Source: a virus. Taken from it: 22,334 nt of DNA. Made by a program: the position numbers and the translations under genes. The notes beneath the pieces are model-generated. The model did no database searches, was not told the DNA's origin, and saw only the letters and a program-made list of their open reading frames with translations. Of this stretch, positions 6,337 through 13,253 are shown piece by piece. The stretch spans positions 1 to 22,334 of IMG/VR virus record IMGVR_UViG_3300021963_000719. One strand, given 5' to 3'. Each line of letters begins with the position of its first letter. The stretch's first letter is position 1.

Positions 6337-6563
6337 GATTTCTTATCACCAAACTGTTCGTTGTATTCGTAACCCATAAAGTACGCACGCATTTCTGCAA
6401 TGCTCATGTCTTTAGATTCAACTCGGTTACCACGATAAGATCCCTCAGGATACCAGTGTGGATCTTGCGGACGACTATACCAGCTATCAGCTGCACCACG
6501 ATCAAAGGGACTACCATGACTGCGATCAAAAGTTTGACCACGATATTCAATTTTATTATTCAT
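6327..6563 (-). CDS. Small phage protein with DPHWYPEG motif
   Basis: 78 residues. The N-terminal two-thirds are Arg/Asp/Ser/Trp-rich, with FDRGAADSWYSRPQDPHWY then PEGSY. The end is a helix (SIAEMRAYFMGYEYNEQFG). The RG.ADS.Y.RP.DPHWYPEG pattern is one I recall from many cyanophage and pelagiphage proteins, always unnamed. No catalytic motif is evident. It follows the 70-aa gene by 2 nt and overlaps the next one by 10 nt. Confidence 0.75.
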   Translation of the reverse strand: MNNKIEYRGQTFDRSHGSPFDRGAADSWYSRPQDPHWYPEGSYRGNRVESKDMSIAEMRAYFMGYEYNEQFGDKKSWE

Positions 6564-6565
6564 AA

Positions 6566-6778
6566 TTACGCTCCATAATATTGTGCATCGTCATTTGCCA
6601 TCTCATCGGCATACGACAACATTTCATACTGCTTTTCTAATTCTAAACACTCACGCTGTTCGATTACATCATAAACCATTTCAATCGGACAATTCAATGT
6701 CACTGCAATAAATTTTGGTGACATACCTTCTGACAACAAGTCTTCAATATCCAACGACAACTCTGCCATCTTACTCAT
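6566..6778 (-). CDS. Small helix-turn-helix-like phage protein
   Basis: 70 residues, acidic, all helical. Residues 10-42 (DIEDLLSEGMSPKFIAVTLN, then a CPIEMVYDVIEQ helix) have the spacing of a helix-turn-helix: a helix, a tight turn at GMSP, a short helix, and a recognition-like helix starting at PIEMVYDV. A small DNA-binding or regulatory role is possible but not shown. The acidic C-terminal tail (SYADEMANDDAQYYG) is unusual for a DNA binder. The ATG at 6778 overlaps the upstream stop as ATGA. Confidence 0.7.
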   Translation of the reverse strand: MSKMAELSLDIEDLLSEGMSPKFIAVTLNCPIEMVYDVIEQRECLELEKQYEMLSYADEMANDDAQYYGA

Positions 6779-6927
6779 ATTTTCTCCATTTTAAGAACAC
6801 CAAGATACATAAGAATCAAACCAACAACAGCCAGTGCAATTTGATATGGTAGTTGTGCATCAGTTCCATTATCCATACCACCAACTGCACCGAACACCAA
6901 CAAAAAACCAATAACAAGTCTAATCAT
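6775..6927 (-). CDS. Small two-helix membrane protein
   Basis: 50 residues. Two hydrophobic helices (about 2-17, IRLVIGFLLVFGAVGG, and 30-46, IALAVVGLILMYLGVL) are joined by a short polar loop (MDNGTDAQLPYQ), making a hairpin in the membrane. GAGG precedes the ATG at 6927, and its stop overlaps the next start as ATGA, so coupling supports it as real. Function unknown. Its glycine-rich first helix would suit helix packing or oligomers. Confidence 0.7.
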   Translation of the reverse strand: MIRLVIGFLLVFGAVGGMDNGTDAQLPYQIALAVVGLILMYLGVLKMEKI

Positions 6928-6929
6928 AA

Positions 6930-7199
6930 TTACCTCGACAAGTTAATAACACGACCAGCATATTCCATGAAAGAAACTTCATGGGGTACAAAAACAATTT
7001 TGCCGATGCGAGAAGTACGAACTCCTCTTTGTTTTTTACCATCAAATACATCAGTATGAACAGTAATTTTGTAAGCATTGAAATATTGTTCAGTGCATTT
7101 GACTTGCTCAACCACACCTTCAACAAAACAATCGCCACGACCATTCATAGGTTTGAAGTCATAAGCACGAATCACGTCACCAACTTTCACATCAATCAT
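6930..7199 (-). CDS. Small beta-rich phage protein, unknown
   Basis: 89 residues from the ATG at 7199, which has AAGGA at the right distance; the in-frame ATG codons further upstream would put the ribosome site inside the gene. The pattern is mostly beta strands: VKVGDVIRAYDFKPM, CFVEGVVEQV, YFNAYKITVHTDVF, GKIVFVPHEV. The VGDVIRAYDF...EGVVEQV arrangement resembles small OB- or SH3-like folds, so nucleic-acid or protein binding is possible. It is the first gene of the unit driven by the promoter at 7230-7258. Confidence 0.75.
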   Translation of the reverse strand: MIDVKVGDVIRAYDFKPMNGRGDCFVEGVVEQVKCTEQYFNAYKITVHTDVFDGKKQRGVRTSRIGKIVFVPHEVSFMEYAGRVINLSR

Positions 7200-7229
7200 T
7201 TTATTTCCTTTTTCAATCATCATAAGACT

Positions 7230-7258
7230 ATTATACAGCAGTTCTGAATTATTGTAAA
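7230..7258 (-). promoter_or_regulatory. Sigma70-type early promoter
   Basis: TTTACA (7253-7258), 17-bp spacer, TATAAT (7230-7235) on the minus strand. The spacer begins ATAATTCA and the -10 is followed by AGT, identical to the promoter at 3667-3695. It lies about 30 nt upstream of the start at 7199 and about 25 bp after the terminator at 7284-7310, so this gap separates two transcription units. Confidence 0.87.
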
Positions 7259-7283
7259 CCCCCAGTTTTGCAAAAAAACAACG

Positions 7284-7310
7284 AAAAAACCCCTCTACTG
7301 GAGAGGGGTT
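7284..7310 (-). terminator. Rho-independent terminator
   Basis: On the minus strand a 9-bp stem AACCCCTCT/AGAGGGGTT with a 5-nt CCAGT loop runs into a total of six T residues. It is the strongest terminator seen in the window and would end the transcript that carries the nuclease and the exported-protein genes. Confidence 0.9.
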
Positions 7311-7447
7311 AGAAAGACCCTACAGTTTGTAGGGTTATTTTAAGACTAAATTTGGAGTTTTACAGACTGTATCAACGCTACCTGCTAGTCGATACGGAAG
7401 ATACCAGATTTGTAGAAAATACCAAACCCAGAGATCTGCTGGGTGTA
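7311..7447 (-). other. Hairpin-rich noncoding stretch after the nuclease gene
   Basis: About 137 nt without a gene between the nuclease stop and the terminator. On the minus strand it holds ACCCAG/CTGGGT around a 7-nt loop (7426-7444) followed by a T-rich run; a GTATC/GATAC pair enclosing 17 nt near 7380; and an 8-bp ACCCTACA/TGTAGGGT stem with a 3-nt loop (7317-7335). Tandem terminators are the simplest reading. A small structured RNA processed from the 3' end is possible. No tRNA fold could be drawn. Confidence 0.5.
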
Positions 7448-7873
7448 TCATGCTTTTAATTCGCCACGCTCGATTAAAATCTTTTTATTAGCCTGATGTT
7501 CTGCTTGGGTCAATTCTTTGTTCTCACCTTTGTATGGAACAGCGTAATTATTTTTGATTAGCCACTCATTGACACGAGTACCATCTTCAAGAATAAAAAT
7601 ACCAAGGATCCTACCAAACTTGTCATCGTTGCTGTCAGGTTTTTGTGTTTCAATAATCACATAAGAACCAACAGGTAATTTCTCTGCCAATTTTTTCTTG
7701 GAAAGTTGACCACGAACTTTTTCTTCTGCATTAGTAGTTCTTGATTCTGGTGTATCAATACCTGCCATGCGAACACGTTGGTTAGCTAAAACAATATTAA
7801 AACCTAAATCTAAATCGATATCAACTGTGTCTCCGTCAAGCACCTTTAATATTTTCGCTCTATATTGATACAT
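7448..7873 (-). CDS. Staphylococcal-nuclease-like (thermonuclease) protein
   Basis: 141 residues, the SNase domain with almost nothing added. It likely cuts DNA or RNA using calcium. The family's key residues are present: metal-binding acids in LDGDTVDID (Asp13, Asp15, Asp18), Arg35 and Asp40/Glu43 in RVRMAGIDTPES, and Arg88 in DKFGRILG. The closing VNEWLIKNNYAVPYKG strand-helix also matches. There is no signal peptide, so it would stay in the cytoplasm unless released at lysis. A role in degrading host DNA for nucleotide recycling is the usual guess. It is the last gene before the terminator cluster, with AAAAGGA before its ATG. Confidence 0.9.
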   Translation of the reverse strand: MYQYRAKILKVLDGDTVDIDLDLGFNIVLANQRVRMAGIDTPESRTTNAEEKVRGQLSKKKLAEKLPVGSYVIIETQKPDSNDDKFGRILGIFILEDGTRVNEWLIKNNYAVPYKGENKELTQAEHQANKKILIERGELKA

Positions 7874-7876
7874 ACT

Positions 7877-8092
7877 TTATTCCTTTTTAGCAAACTTTTC
7901 AGATGCAGTAAATCCTAACCCTGCAATCACGATGTATATCATGGACTCAAACAAAGCAGGTGTAACTTTATAGCCAAAGATGTCTGCAATCATTGCGAAT
8001 GCACAAACTAAAAATGCCAATAGAGTTATAACTCTTTTGCTTGAGACAGAGCCATTGACTCCATCACATAACATACTATTAAACCAGTTCAT
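7877..8092 (-). CDS. Two-helix membrane protein, possible holin
   Basis: 71 residues. The polar N-terminus (NWFNSMLCDGVNGSVSSKR) is followed by two membrane helices, about 21-39 (VITLLAFLVCAFAMIADIF) and 46-63 (ALFESMIYIVIAGLGFTA), and a Lys-rich tail. Size and topology fit small class II holins. Phages of this group often carry a protein with the SSKRVITLLAF pattern, sometimes called holin-like, but no experiment that I know of supports the name. It is 3 nt from the nuclease gene and 3 nt from the preceding gene, within one operon. Confidence 0.7.
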   Translation of the reverse strand: MNWFNSMLCDGVNGSVSSKRVITLLAFLVCAFAMIADIFGYKVTPALFESMIYIVIAGLGFTASEKFAKKE

Positions 8093-8095
8093 TTA

Positions 8096-8590
8096 TTAAT
8101 CGTTTCTTGTATTTCTTGCTACAGGATCTCCTGGCTCAAGACCATATGATGCTGTTGGTGTTGCAGTAAATTGACTTGTATTGCCACCAAATGAACCAGT
8201 AAACTGTGATGTATTTCCACCCATACCCATTGGTCTTGGTGGCATACCCATACCACCCATTGGTGAACTCATTGGAGTTGCAGGTGGTGTTGCTGGTTTG
8301 TTTGTCCAACCAGAAGTTGCTGCTTGTAGTGCAGCTTTCTGTGCATCTTTATCCCCACCTGCCAACATAATTCCTGATAGAGTGCCAGTCAAGAATGTAG
8401 CTATAGGAATAATCAACTCAAAGAACTTTTGGTCGATAGGACTGATAGCGTTCAATGGTTGTGTAACGAAGATAATAGAATAAAGAACAACGAAAACAAT
8501 TCCAACAAGGGTAAATGATAAACAAATACCGATGAAGAATTTCAGACGAGCCATCAACTGCTCTTCTGTATACATAACTGGTTCGCTCAT
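8096..8590 (-). CDS. Membrane protein with Gly/Met/Pro-rich tail
   Basis: 164 residues from the ATG at 8590, which overlaps the upstream stop as ATGA and has GGAG 7 nt upstream; an in-frame ATG at 8596 is too close to that site. Two membrane helices, about 17-43 (FFIGICLSFTLVGIVFVVLY and following) and 58-78 (LIIPIATFLTGTLSGIMLAG), are followed by a short AAL helix. A low-complexity tail (~95-164) rich in Gly, Met, Pro, Thr contains the GGNTSQFT unit twice. Such a tail is probably disordered. Function unknown; it belongs to the block of membrane and exported proteins. Confidence 0.75.
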   Translation of the reverse strand: MSEPVMYTEEQLMARLKFFIGICLSFTLVGIVFVVLYSIIFVTQPLNAISPIDQKFFELIIPIATFLTGTLSGIMLAGGDKDAQKAALQAATSGWTNKPATPPATPMSSPMGGMGMPPRPMGMGGNTSQFTGSFGGNTSQFTATPTASYGLEPGDPVARNTRND

Positions 8591-8856
8591 TTGCATGCTC
8601 CTGTAGTTGTTGGTGCAGATGCTGGTTTAGCAACTTCACCATCTTTTGGTGGACCAAGTCTTGGGTCTCTTCCACCTTTAAAAATATGTTCTGGGCAAGT
8701 TCTGTTAACGTCACATAGTGGCAGTTTACAGATATCCTTATCCCAGTTCGCTGGATCTTGGCATGGATAACGGAAAGACTCTTTACTTACTATTGCAAAT
8801 GCAACAGGGATTAGTAATAAAATTCCTATTAACCATAGCAGTTTTTTATCATCCAT
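8587..8856 (-). CDS. Membrane-anchored cysteine-containing small protein
   Basis: 89 residues. One N-terminal hydrophobic helix (~6-23, LLWLIGILLLIPVAFAIV) acts as signal anchor or uncleaved signal. The remaining part carries Cys32, Cys43, Cys48, Cys54 and Cys88, the first four in a compact YPCQDPANWDKDIC...C...C pattern that would form two disulfides outside the cytoplasm. The end is Pro/Ala/Thr-rich. I recall similar Cys-patterned proteins in aquatic T4-like phages, unnamed. With the 157-aa and 720-aa neighbours it makes a third disulfide-type exported protein in the block. Confidence 0.75.
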   Translation of the reverse strand: MDDKKLLWLIGILLLIPVAFAIVSKESFRYPCQDPANWDKDICKLPLCDVNRTCPEHIFKGGRDPRLGPPKDGEVAKPASAPTTTGACK

Positions 8857-8876
8857 ACCTTACTCTCTTATAGTTA

Positions 8877-9374
8877 TTATTTTCCAGCTAATGGATTATC
8901 TAATGCTTTTTGTATCTTTTTATCTACAGCCTGATCCATTGTTTTAAGTTCTTTACGAACTTCATTAACATCTTGAACTGTCTCACGTTGTGTTTGCTTG
9001 GATGAACGCTCCACCTGCTCAACAGTATTTTCCAAACGACGAATATCGCTCTTCAGGTCATTTTTAATGTCCTGAGTGTACTGAACTGATTTCTCAGCAT
9101 TCTGTTGAGTAACTTCTAGTTTCTTATATATTTCAGTCAAGTCTGGTGAAACATATTCTGCAATTTTTTTCTTCATACCCTGATAATCTTTATATACTTC
9201 AAATGCTCCATAAAGACCACCTAGTGTAGATGATACAATTGTAAACGCAACCATTAGTTTTGCTGGAGTAAACTCATATCCACCGATAGAAATTACTGTA
9301 TCTTTGCTGGCGAATTGTTTAGCTGCAGCTTCTAGTTCGTCTACTTTCTTATTTAGGTCTATTTTTTCTGTCAT
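8877..9374 (-). CDS. Single-pass coiled-coil membrane protein
   Basis: 165 residues. A short charged N-terminal helix precedes one membrane helix (~34-57, AKLMVAFTIVSSTLGGLYGAF), then a long heptad-rich coiled coil (~70-155) of Glu/Lys/Gln with V/L spaced at 3-4 residues. The predicted form is an anchored rod. Coiled coils of this kind occur in spanin-like and envelope-bridging proteins, but there is no lipobox partner next to it and the i-spanin candidate lies elsewhere (20554-21009). It starts 13 nt after the stop of the 720-aa gene with AGAGG as ribosome site; a TATAAATA motif lies over that stop. Confidence 0.75.
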   Translation of the reverse strand: MTEKIDLNKKVDELEAAAKQFASKDTVISIGGYEFTPAKLMVAFTIVSSTLGGLYGAFEVYKDYQGMKKKIAEYVSPDLTEIYKKLEVTQQNAEKSVQYTQDIKNDLKSDIRRLENTVEQVERSSKQTQRETVQDVNEVRKELKTMDQAVDKKIQKALDNPLAGK

Positions 9375-9386
9375 TTTTTCCTCTTT

Positions 9387-11549
9387 TTATTTATATTGAC
9401 TATCAACCATTTCATTGTGTAATCTGTCCGTGCCACCAAACATCCTTAAAGCACTACGATTATCGATAGTTCTTTGATTGTTATAAACTGTGAATGGTTT
9501 ATACCCAGATGCATCTGGTACCATCGCTTTACCATACGCATCAAATCCTGGAGTAAACCCCATGGCTTGGATAACTACATTTTGAATTTGTTTCTGTTGT
9601 TCCATGTCAGCAGCTTTGCCCATGTCGTTGGCTAGATTCTTACCCTTTTCTACTGCTTCTGCTTTTGCTGCAGCTTCTCTTCTTGCTTGTAGTTCTTGTC
9701 TTGCTGTAGGTGCTGCTGGTTTATCAGATGAAGTTTGAGCAGTATTAATATTCTGTGGCGAATTATTACCTCCAGTGCCTTTCGGAGCATCATCTTTTTT
9801 ATCCTCTTGTTTGTTTCCACCACCTTTAGGTTCATTACCCTTTGGTTCGTTTTGAGCCATTTGTTGATTTACAGCAGCTGGAGGTGGTGCTAACTGTACT
9901 GCTCCAGCAGGTGCGGTAGAAGAATTTGCACTCGGTGGTGGAGGAGCAATTGCTTTGTCCACATTACTATCACCTGTTTTTGAAACTCCAACAGAAACTG
10001 CACCATCTGACCCAACTGTAGTTGAAGCAGTTGTTGTAGAAACAGGTTGATTGGCAGGATCGTTTCGTGCAACTGTACCTGCAGTTGCTACTATTGATGC
10101 TGTTCCTTGTTGTTCAAGCACCATTTTAGTTGCGTAAGCAGTAGAATAATTCGGGCAGGTTCTATCGTATAATCCATCTAATGAACACTGCTGACTAAAA
10201 TATGCTTGAGCATATCCTGGACAATCTGTGGCATATAATGCACTTATCGTACACTGTTGTGCTTTATAAGCTGCAGCATAGCCAGAACAAGTTGTAGAGT
10301 AAAGAGGATTAGCAGTACACTGTTGGTTATGATAGGCTGCAGCATAACCTGGACAAGTCGTTGCGTGTAATGGATTTATCGAACACTGTTGGTCGTGATA
10401 CGCAGTGGCATATCCTCTACAAGTTGTAGAATATAATGGGTTGATAGAACATTGTTGTTCTAAGTAAGCTGCGGCATAACCTGGACAGTTAGTTGAGTAC
10501 AGTTGATTTAATGAGCACTGTTGATTTTCATACGCTTGAGCATACCCAGAACATGTTGTCGAATATAATGGATTGATTGAACATTGTTGTTCTAGATATG
10601 CAGATTGATACCCAGGACATGCAGTAGAAAATAGTGGATTAGCAGAACATTGTAGAGTTTGATATGCTGCTTGATATCCAGGGCATGTCGGATCGTATAA
10701 TGCACTGATATTACATTGTTGTACTGTATATGCAGCTTGATAGCCAGGACATGATGGTGAAGAAAGAGGATTGGTTATGCATAAATCTGCAGCACCAGTT
10801 CCATTTAATGCTTGCCAACTAAAAATTTTATCACTTCCAGGAGTGATATTTATACCTTGCCCATGATATGCTTGGAAATATTCACCTTTGGATAAGTCAC
10901 CTGCCATACCAGATGTAACTCTGTTCCAACTTACCATAGCACCAGCAATTCTAGTGTCTACTAAACCAGATGAGTTAATTTTAATTTCAAAACTATTACC
11001 ACCTTGTGAAGAACAACATTGACTTGAGTTATACCACCCATAAGTCATTTCGTTTGTGCCACGAAGATAATATTGATTATTGGTCCAAGAATACAAATCA
11101 GTATGTAGACCATAGATTGTATAATTGTATCTTGAATCTCTTGTAGTGCGTAAATCTACACCCTCACAGCAAGCACCACCTAATCCAGATGTTGCTGGGT
11201 TTTGAAATGTAACCAGCCCATTAGTCATTGCCCATGATGTAGTAAAGTTTTGCCCATAGAATGGGAATGTAAATCCTAATGGAACTTCATTGTACCAATC
11301 ATCCCATGTTGAAATATTTACAGCATTAGGATTATTCTTGATTTCCTGAAGTGGTAATGCAGCTGATCCAGTGCCAACTGTAACTGACAAACCAGCACCA
11401 CCTGGAATTGGTACTGATACTAAACCACCTGTTCCACCATTAACTGGTGTCAACGTGAAATCTGTTCCTGGAATTTGTATTTGTGATTTAGCTTCTGGCA
11501 TAAAGAATGCCAATAAAAAGACTATAATAACCAAATACCAGAATCTCAT
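9387..11549 (-). CDS. Secreted 720-aa protein with ten Cys-pair repeats
   Basis: 720 residues. A signal peptide (1-22, ending EAKS) is followed by a Gly/Pro-rich linker and a strand-rich domain (~78-255) with PLGFTFPFYGQNFTTSWAMT, a pattern seen in NIDO-type and related extracellular domains, and extra Cys pairs (127/128, 178/179). Residues 255-474 are ten tandem 22-residue repeats, consensus QQCSxNPLYSTTCPGYAAAY plus two variable residues, with Cys at positions 3 and 13 in every copy (257 to 465). After this come a Pro/Thr/Gly-rich linker, an Ala/Glu/Lys helix (~615-660) and a conserved-looking end (MGFTPGFDAYGKAM). It could be a virion surface or periplasmic adhesin-like protein; function unproven. 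It abuts the 157-aa exported protein (TAAATG). Confidence 0.85.
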   Translation of the reverse strand: MRFWYLVIIVFLLAFFMPEAKSQIQIPGTDFTLTPVNGGTGGLVSVPIPGGAGLSVTVGTGSAALPLQEIKNNPNAVNISTWDDWYNEVPLGFTFPFYGQNFTTSWAMTNGLVTFQNPATSGLGGACCEGVDLRTTRDSRYNYTIYGLHTDLYSWTNNQYYLRGTNEMTYGWYNSSQCCSSQGGNSFEIKINSSGLVDTRIAGAMVSWNRVTSGMAGDLSKGEYFQAYHGQGINITPGSDKIFSWQALNGTGAADLCITNPLSSPSCPGYQAAYTVQQCNISALYDPTCPGYQAAYQTLQCSANPLFSTACPGYQSAYLEQQCSINPLYSTTCSGYAQAYENQQCSLNQLYSTNCPGYAAAYLEQQCSINPLYSTTCRGYATAYHDQQCSINPLHATTCPGYAAAYHNQQCTANPLYSTTCSGYAAAYKAQQCTISALYATDCPGYAQAYFSQQCSLDGLYDRTCPNYSTAYATKMVLEQQGTASIVATAGTVARNDPANQPVSTTTASTTVGSDGAVSVGVSKTGDSNVDKAIAPPPPSANSSTAPAGAVQLAPPPAAVNQQMAQNEPKGNEPKGGGNKQEDKKDDAPKGTGGNNSPQNINTAQTSSDKPAAPTARQELQARREAAAKAEAVEKGKNLANDMGKAADMEQQKQIQNVVIQAMGFTPGFDAYGKAMVPDASGYKPFTVYNNQRTIDNRSALRMFGGTDRLHNEMVDSQYK
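9388..9395 (-). promoter_or_regulatory. Late-promoter-like TATAAATA
   Basis: On the minus strand TATAAATA, the T4 late promoter element, covers the stop codon of the 720-aa gene and lies 13 nt before the ATG at 9374. In this AT-rich DNA one octamer match can arise by chance. Confidence 0.4.
10128..10787 (-). repeat. Ten tandem 66-bp coding repeats
   Basis: Ten in-frame units of 66 bp encode the 22-residue Cys-pair repeats of the 720-aa protein. Copies differ at the DNA level, mostly at silent and loop positions, while both cysteines, the central Leu (…L.. before the second Cys) and GY..AY are kept, which points to old duplication under protein-level selection, not a recent expansion. Confidence 0.9.
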
Positions 11550-12023
11550 TTAGTCTTTACTCTTGACTTTTTGAGGGATTCTTTCTGGATTATTTTCCCA
11601 GATTGATTTGGCTTGCTCGCCAATTTTACCATCTACTGGACATGGTGTTCCAGCATTCATCATTGCTGTAAACACTCTTTCATCTTGACACATAATAGCA
11701 ACTGCTGCTACTTTCATACCCATGTCATATGTAGAACGAGCTAATTTTAGTCTTTCGCAATTCTTATCAGTCATTGTAGCACCAAAAGAGATGCCAAGAA
11801 TTTGCGTTTGAGTTGCACCTGATACAGCAACTGCACAAACATCACTATTAATAATCGTGATGGCTGGAGCCACAGCTGTTGGAGGTGGGGATTTTACTGT
11901 TGTTGTGCTATTTGAAGTAGAATCTGTAGTGCTTCTACTAGTCGAATCAGTTACGATTGGTTGGGCAATCGCAGGGGACAAAACCATGACAAAAAGCACC
12001 GCTGCTGCGATCTTTTTAGTCAT
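11550..12023 (-). CDS. Exported protein with four conserved-type cysteines
   Basis: 157 residues. A clear signal peptide (1-20, AAAVLFVMVLSPAIAQ) is followed by a Ser/Thr-rich linker (~25-50) and a compact domain (~58-150). Its core reads SGATQTQILGISFGAT, then CERLKLARSTYDMGMKVAAV, then MCQDERVF and GTPCPVDG, with four cysteines (in SDVC, KNC, IMC and TPC) suited to two disulfides. I recall this domain from cyanophages and other T4-like aquatic phages, always unnamed. It directly precedes the 720-aa gene and probably acts with it in the periplasm or on the virion. AAAAGG precedes the ATG. Confidence 0.78.
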   Translation of the reverse strand: MTKKIAAAVLFVMVLSPAIAQPIVTDSTSRSTTDSTSNSTTTVKSPPPTAVAPAITIINSDVCAVAVSGATQTQILGISFGATMTDKNCERLKLARSTYDMGMKVAAVAIMCQDERVFTAMMNAGTPCPVDGKIGEQAKSIWENNPERIPQKVKSKD

Positions 12024-12113
12024 TTTAAACCTTTTTTAGTTAATCTGAATAATCTCACTAACTGCCATGGTAACTACACTATTTAGGTATATTTCTTTTA
12101 CGTATCTTCTTTT
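12024..12113 (-). other. Noncoding gap with CTAAATA element
   Basis: Ninety bases without a convincing gene. On the minus strand a CTAAATAG element near 12078-12085, resembling a late -10 with weak match to TATAAATA, lies about 55 nt before the exported-protein gene; this may be its promoter. A nine-codon frame inside is too short to call. Confidence 0.3.
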
Positions 12114-13253
12114 TTACCTAAGTGGCATTCTTGGTGGTTTTTCTGGAGGGAGATCTATAGAGATGTTATCTATAGCTTCGACATTAGATTCAAGTGCTAT
12201 ACGTTTTTCACGTTGACCAAACGTACCATATTCTTGAACTTCAGGAGTAGTTTCTGGAATAACTACATCTACTTCTTTATTCATTTCAGCCATTTGTTCT
12301 GGCTCTAATTCTTCAGGTTTCTTTTTACCAAAGAAATCCTCAATTATCTTCTTAGATTCCACTGGTAATGGACTCTTTTTGAAGAACATATCAGACCACT
12401 TAGGTTTATCAGGTTCTTCTAATTCATGATTATCTTTTAAGATAATGGATTCAATTTGTTGATTACCTTCAGAATCAGTCTTTATTACTACTGCTGGTTT
12501 TATCTCATCATCTTTTCTCATCTGCCAGTTAGCAGCGACAAGCATTAAAACTGCAAGTGGGTCAAATACTATAACAATCAGGATAATAACCCAACGGACT
12601 GCCTTCTCAAGCAAATCCGTTTCTGGATTATCACCGTAAAGTAATGCTGCTATGTATTTTATTGGACCGACTTCGGCTTCGACCTTCCTGACTTCGCTGG
12701 CGATTGGCGCACGCTCTTCGTTGAGTTTGGCGATCTTGGCTTGCGAGTTGCCGATTTCACTGAGGATTCTGGCTCTGTCTTTTTGTTGGTTTCTGCGGAT
12801 GTTAATGGCTCGCTCTGCCCCACTGGCTTCTGTGGTTCTTGCGATGGTTTGATCAACTTGAGAATCGAGTTGAGAAAGTTCTTTACGATTTGCATTTATG
12901 TTTTCCTTTTCTGTTTTAATTTTTTCATCTATTAGTGCAAGTTTTGCTTGCACGTCACCTGTGGGTATTGCTTGGTCCAAATGTGCTTTACTTAGATAAC
13001 CAAAAATTCCCATAGAAGTTAATAGCATCAATATTACTAAAGCAAATGTAAAGTAAGACTTCATCAACACTGGAATTTCTTTCCAAGTGCGATAGAGCCA
13101 TGATGCTACTACAAGTTTCGATGCTTCTAGCAACGAACCCATAATTAAAATAGGAATAACAGCTGCAGCGAAGATTGCTACTAACCCCATGATTGAGTAG
13201 TAGGCTGCGCATGCTGATAATGCTAATGCTGTTATGAATAATAGGTATTTCAT
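12114..13253 (-). CDS. Multi-pass membrane protein with long coiled coil
   Basis: 379 residues. Three N-terminal membrane helices (about 1-21, 23-48 and 66-88) are followed by a long charged coiled coil (~100-200, AKLALIDEKIKTEKENINAN to VRKVEAEVG). A fourth helix (~218-240, WVIILIVIVFDPLAVLMLVA) and a cytoplasmic-type acidic/Pro tail close it. This topology (helices, coiled coil, helix) resembles DUF4407-like membrane proteins and unnamed proteins of marine T4-like phages. The coiled coil probably lies outside the cytoplasm. Its ATG overlaps the GIY-YIG stop as ATGA. DNA for residues ~125-198 is far more GC-rich than the rest of the gene. Function unknown. Confidence 0.8.
   Translation of the reverse strand: MKYLLFITALALSACAAYYSIMGLVAIFAAAVIPILIMGSLLEASKLVVASWLYRTWKEIPVLMKSYFTFALVILMLLTSMGIFGYLSKAHLDQAIPTGDVQAKLALIDEKIKTEKENINANRKELSQLDSQVDQTIARTTEASGAERAINIRRNQQKDRARILSEIGNSQAKIAKLNEERAPIASEVRKVEAEVGPIKYIAALLYGDNPETDLLEKAVRWVIILIVIVFDPLAVLMLVAANWQMRKDDEIKPAVVIKTDSEGNQQIESIILKDNHELEEPDKPKWSDMFFKKSPLPVESKKIIEDFFGKKKPEELEPEQMAEMNKEVDVVIPETTPEVQEYGTFGQREKRIALESNVEAIDNISIDLPPEKPPRMPLR

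Noticed and set aside
7311-7447. Possible tRNA or CRISPR-like repeat
   Set aside because: The hairpins differ from one another, so no repeat array, and no cloverleaf can be drawn.
8181-8483. 100-aa plus-strand frame, Pro/Ile-rich
   Set aside because: It is the mirror of the Gly/Met-rich tail and membrane helices of the minus-strand gene at 8096-8590; it has no ribosome site and all real genes here are on the minus strand.
12652-12895. Extra frames on both strands in the coiled-coil gene
   Set aside because: The GC-rich patch has few stop codons in all frames, so long frames arise without selection. The 379-aa frame is continuous through it with a regular heptad pattern.
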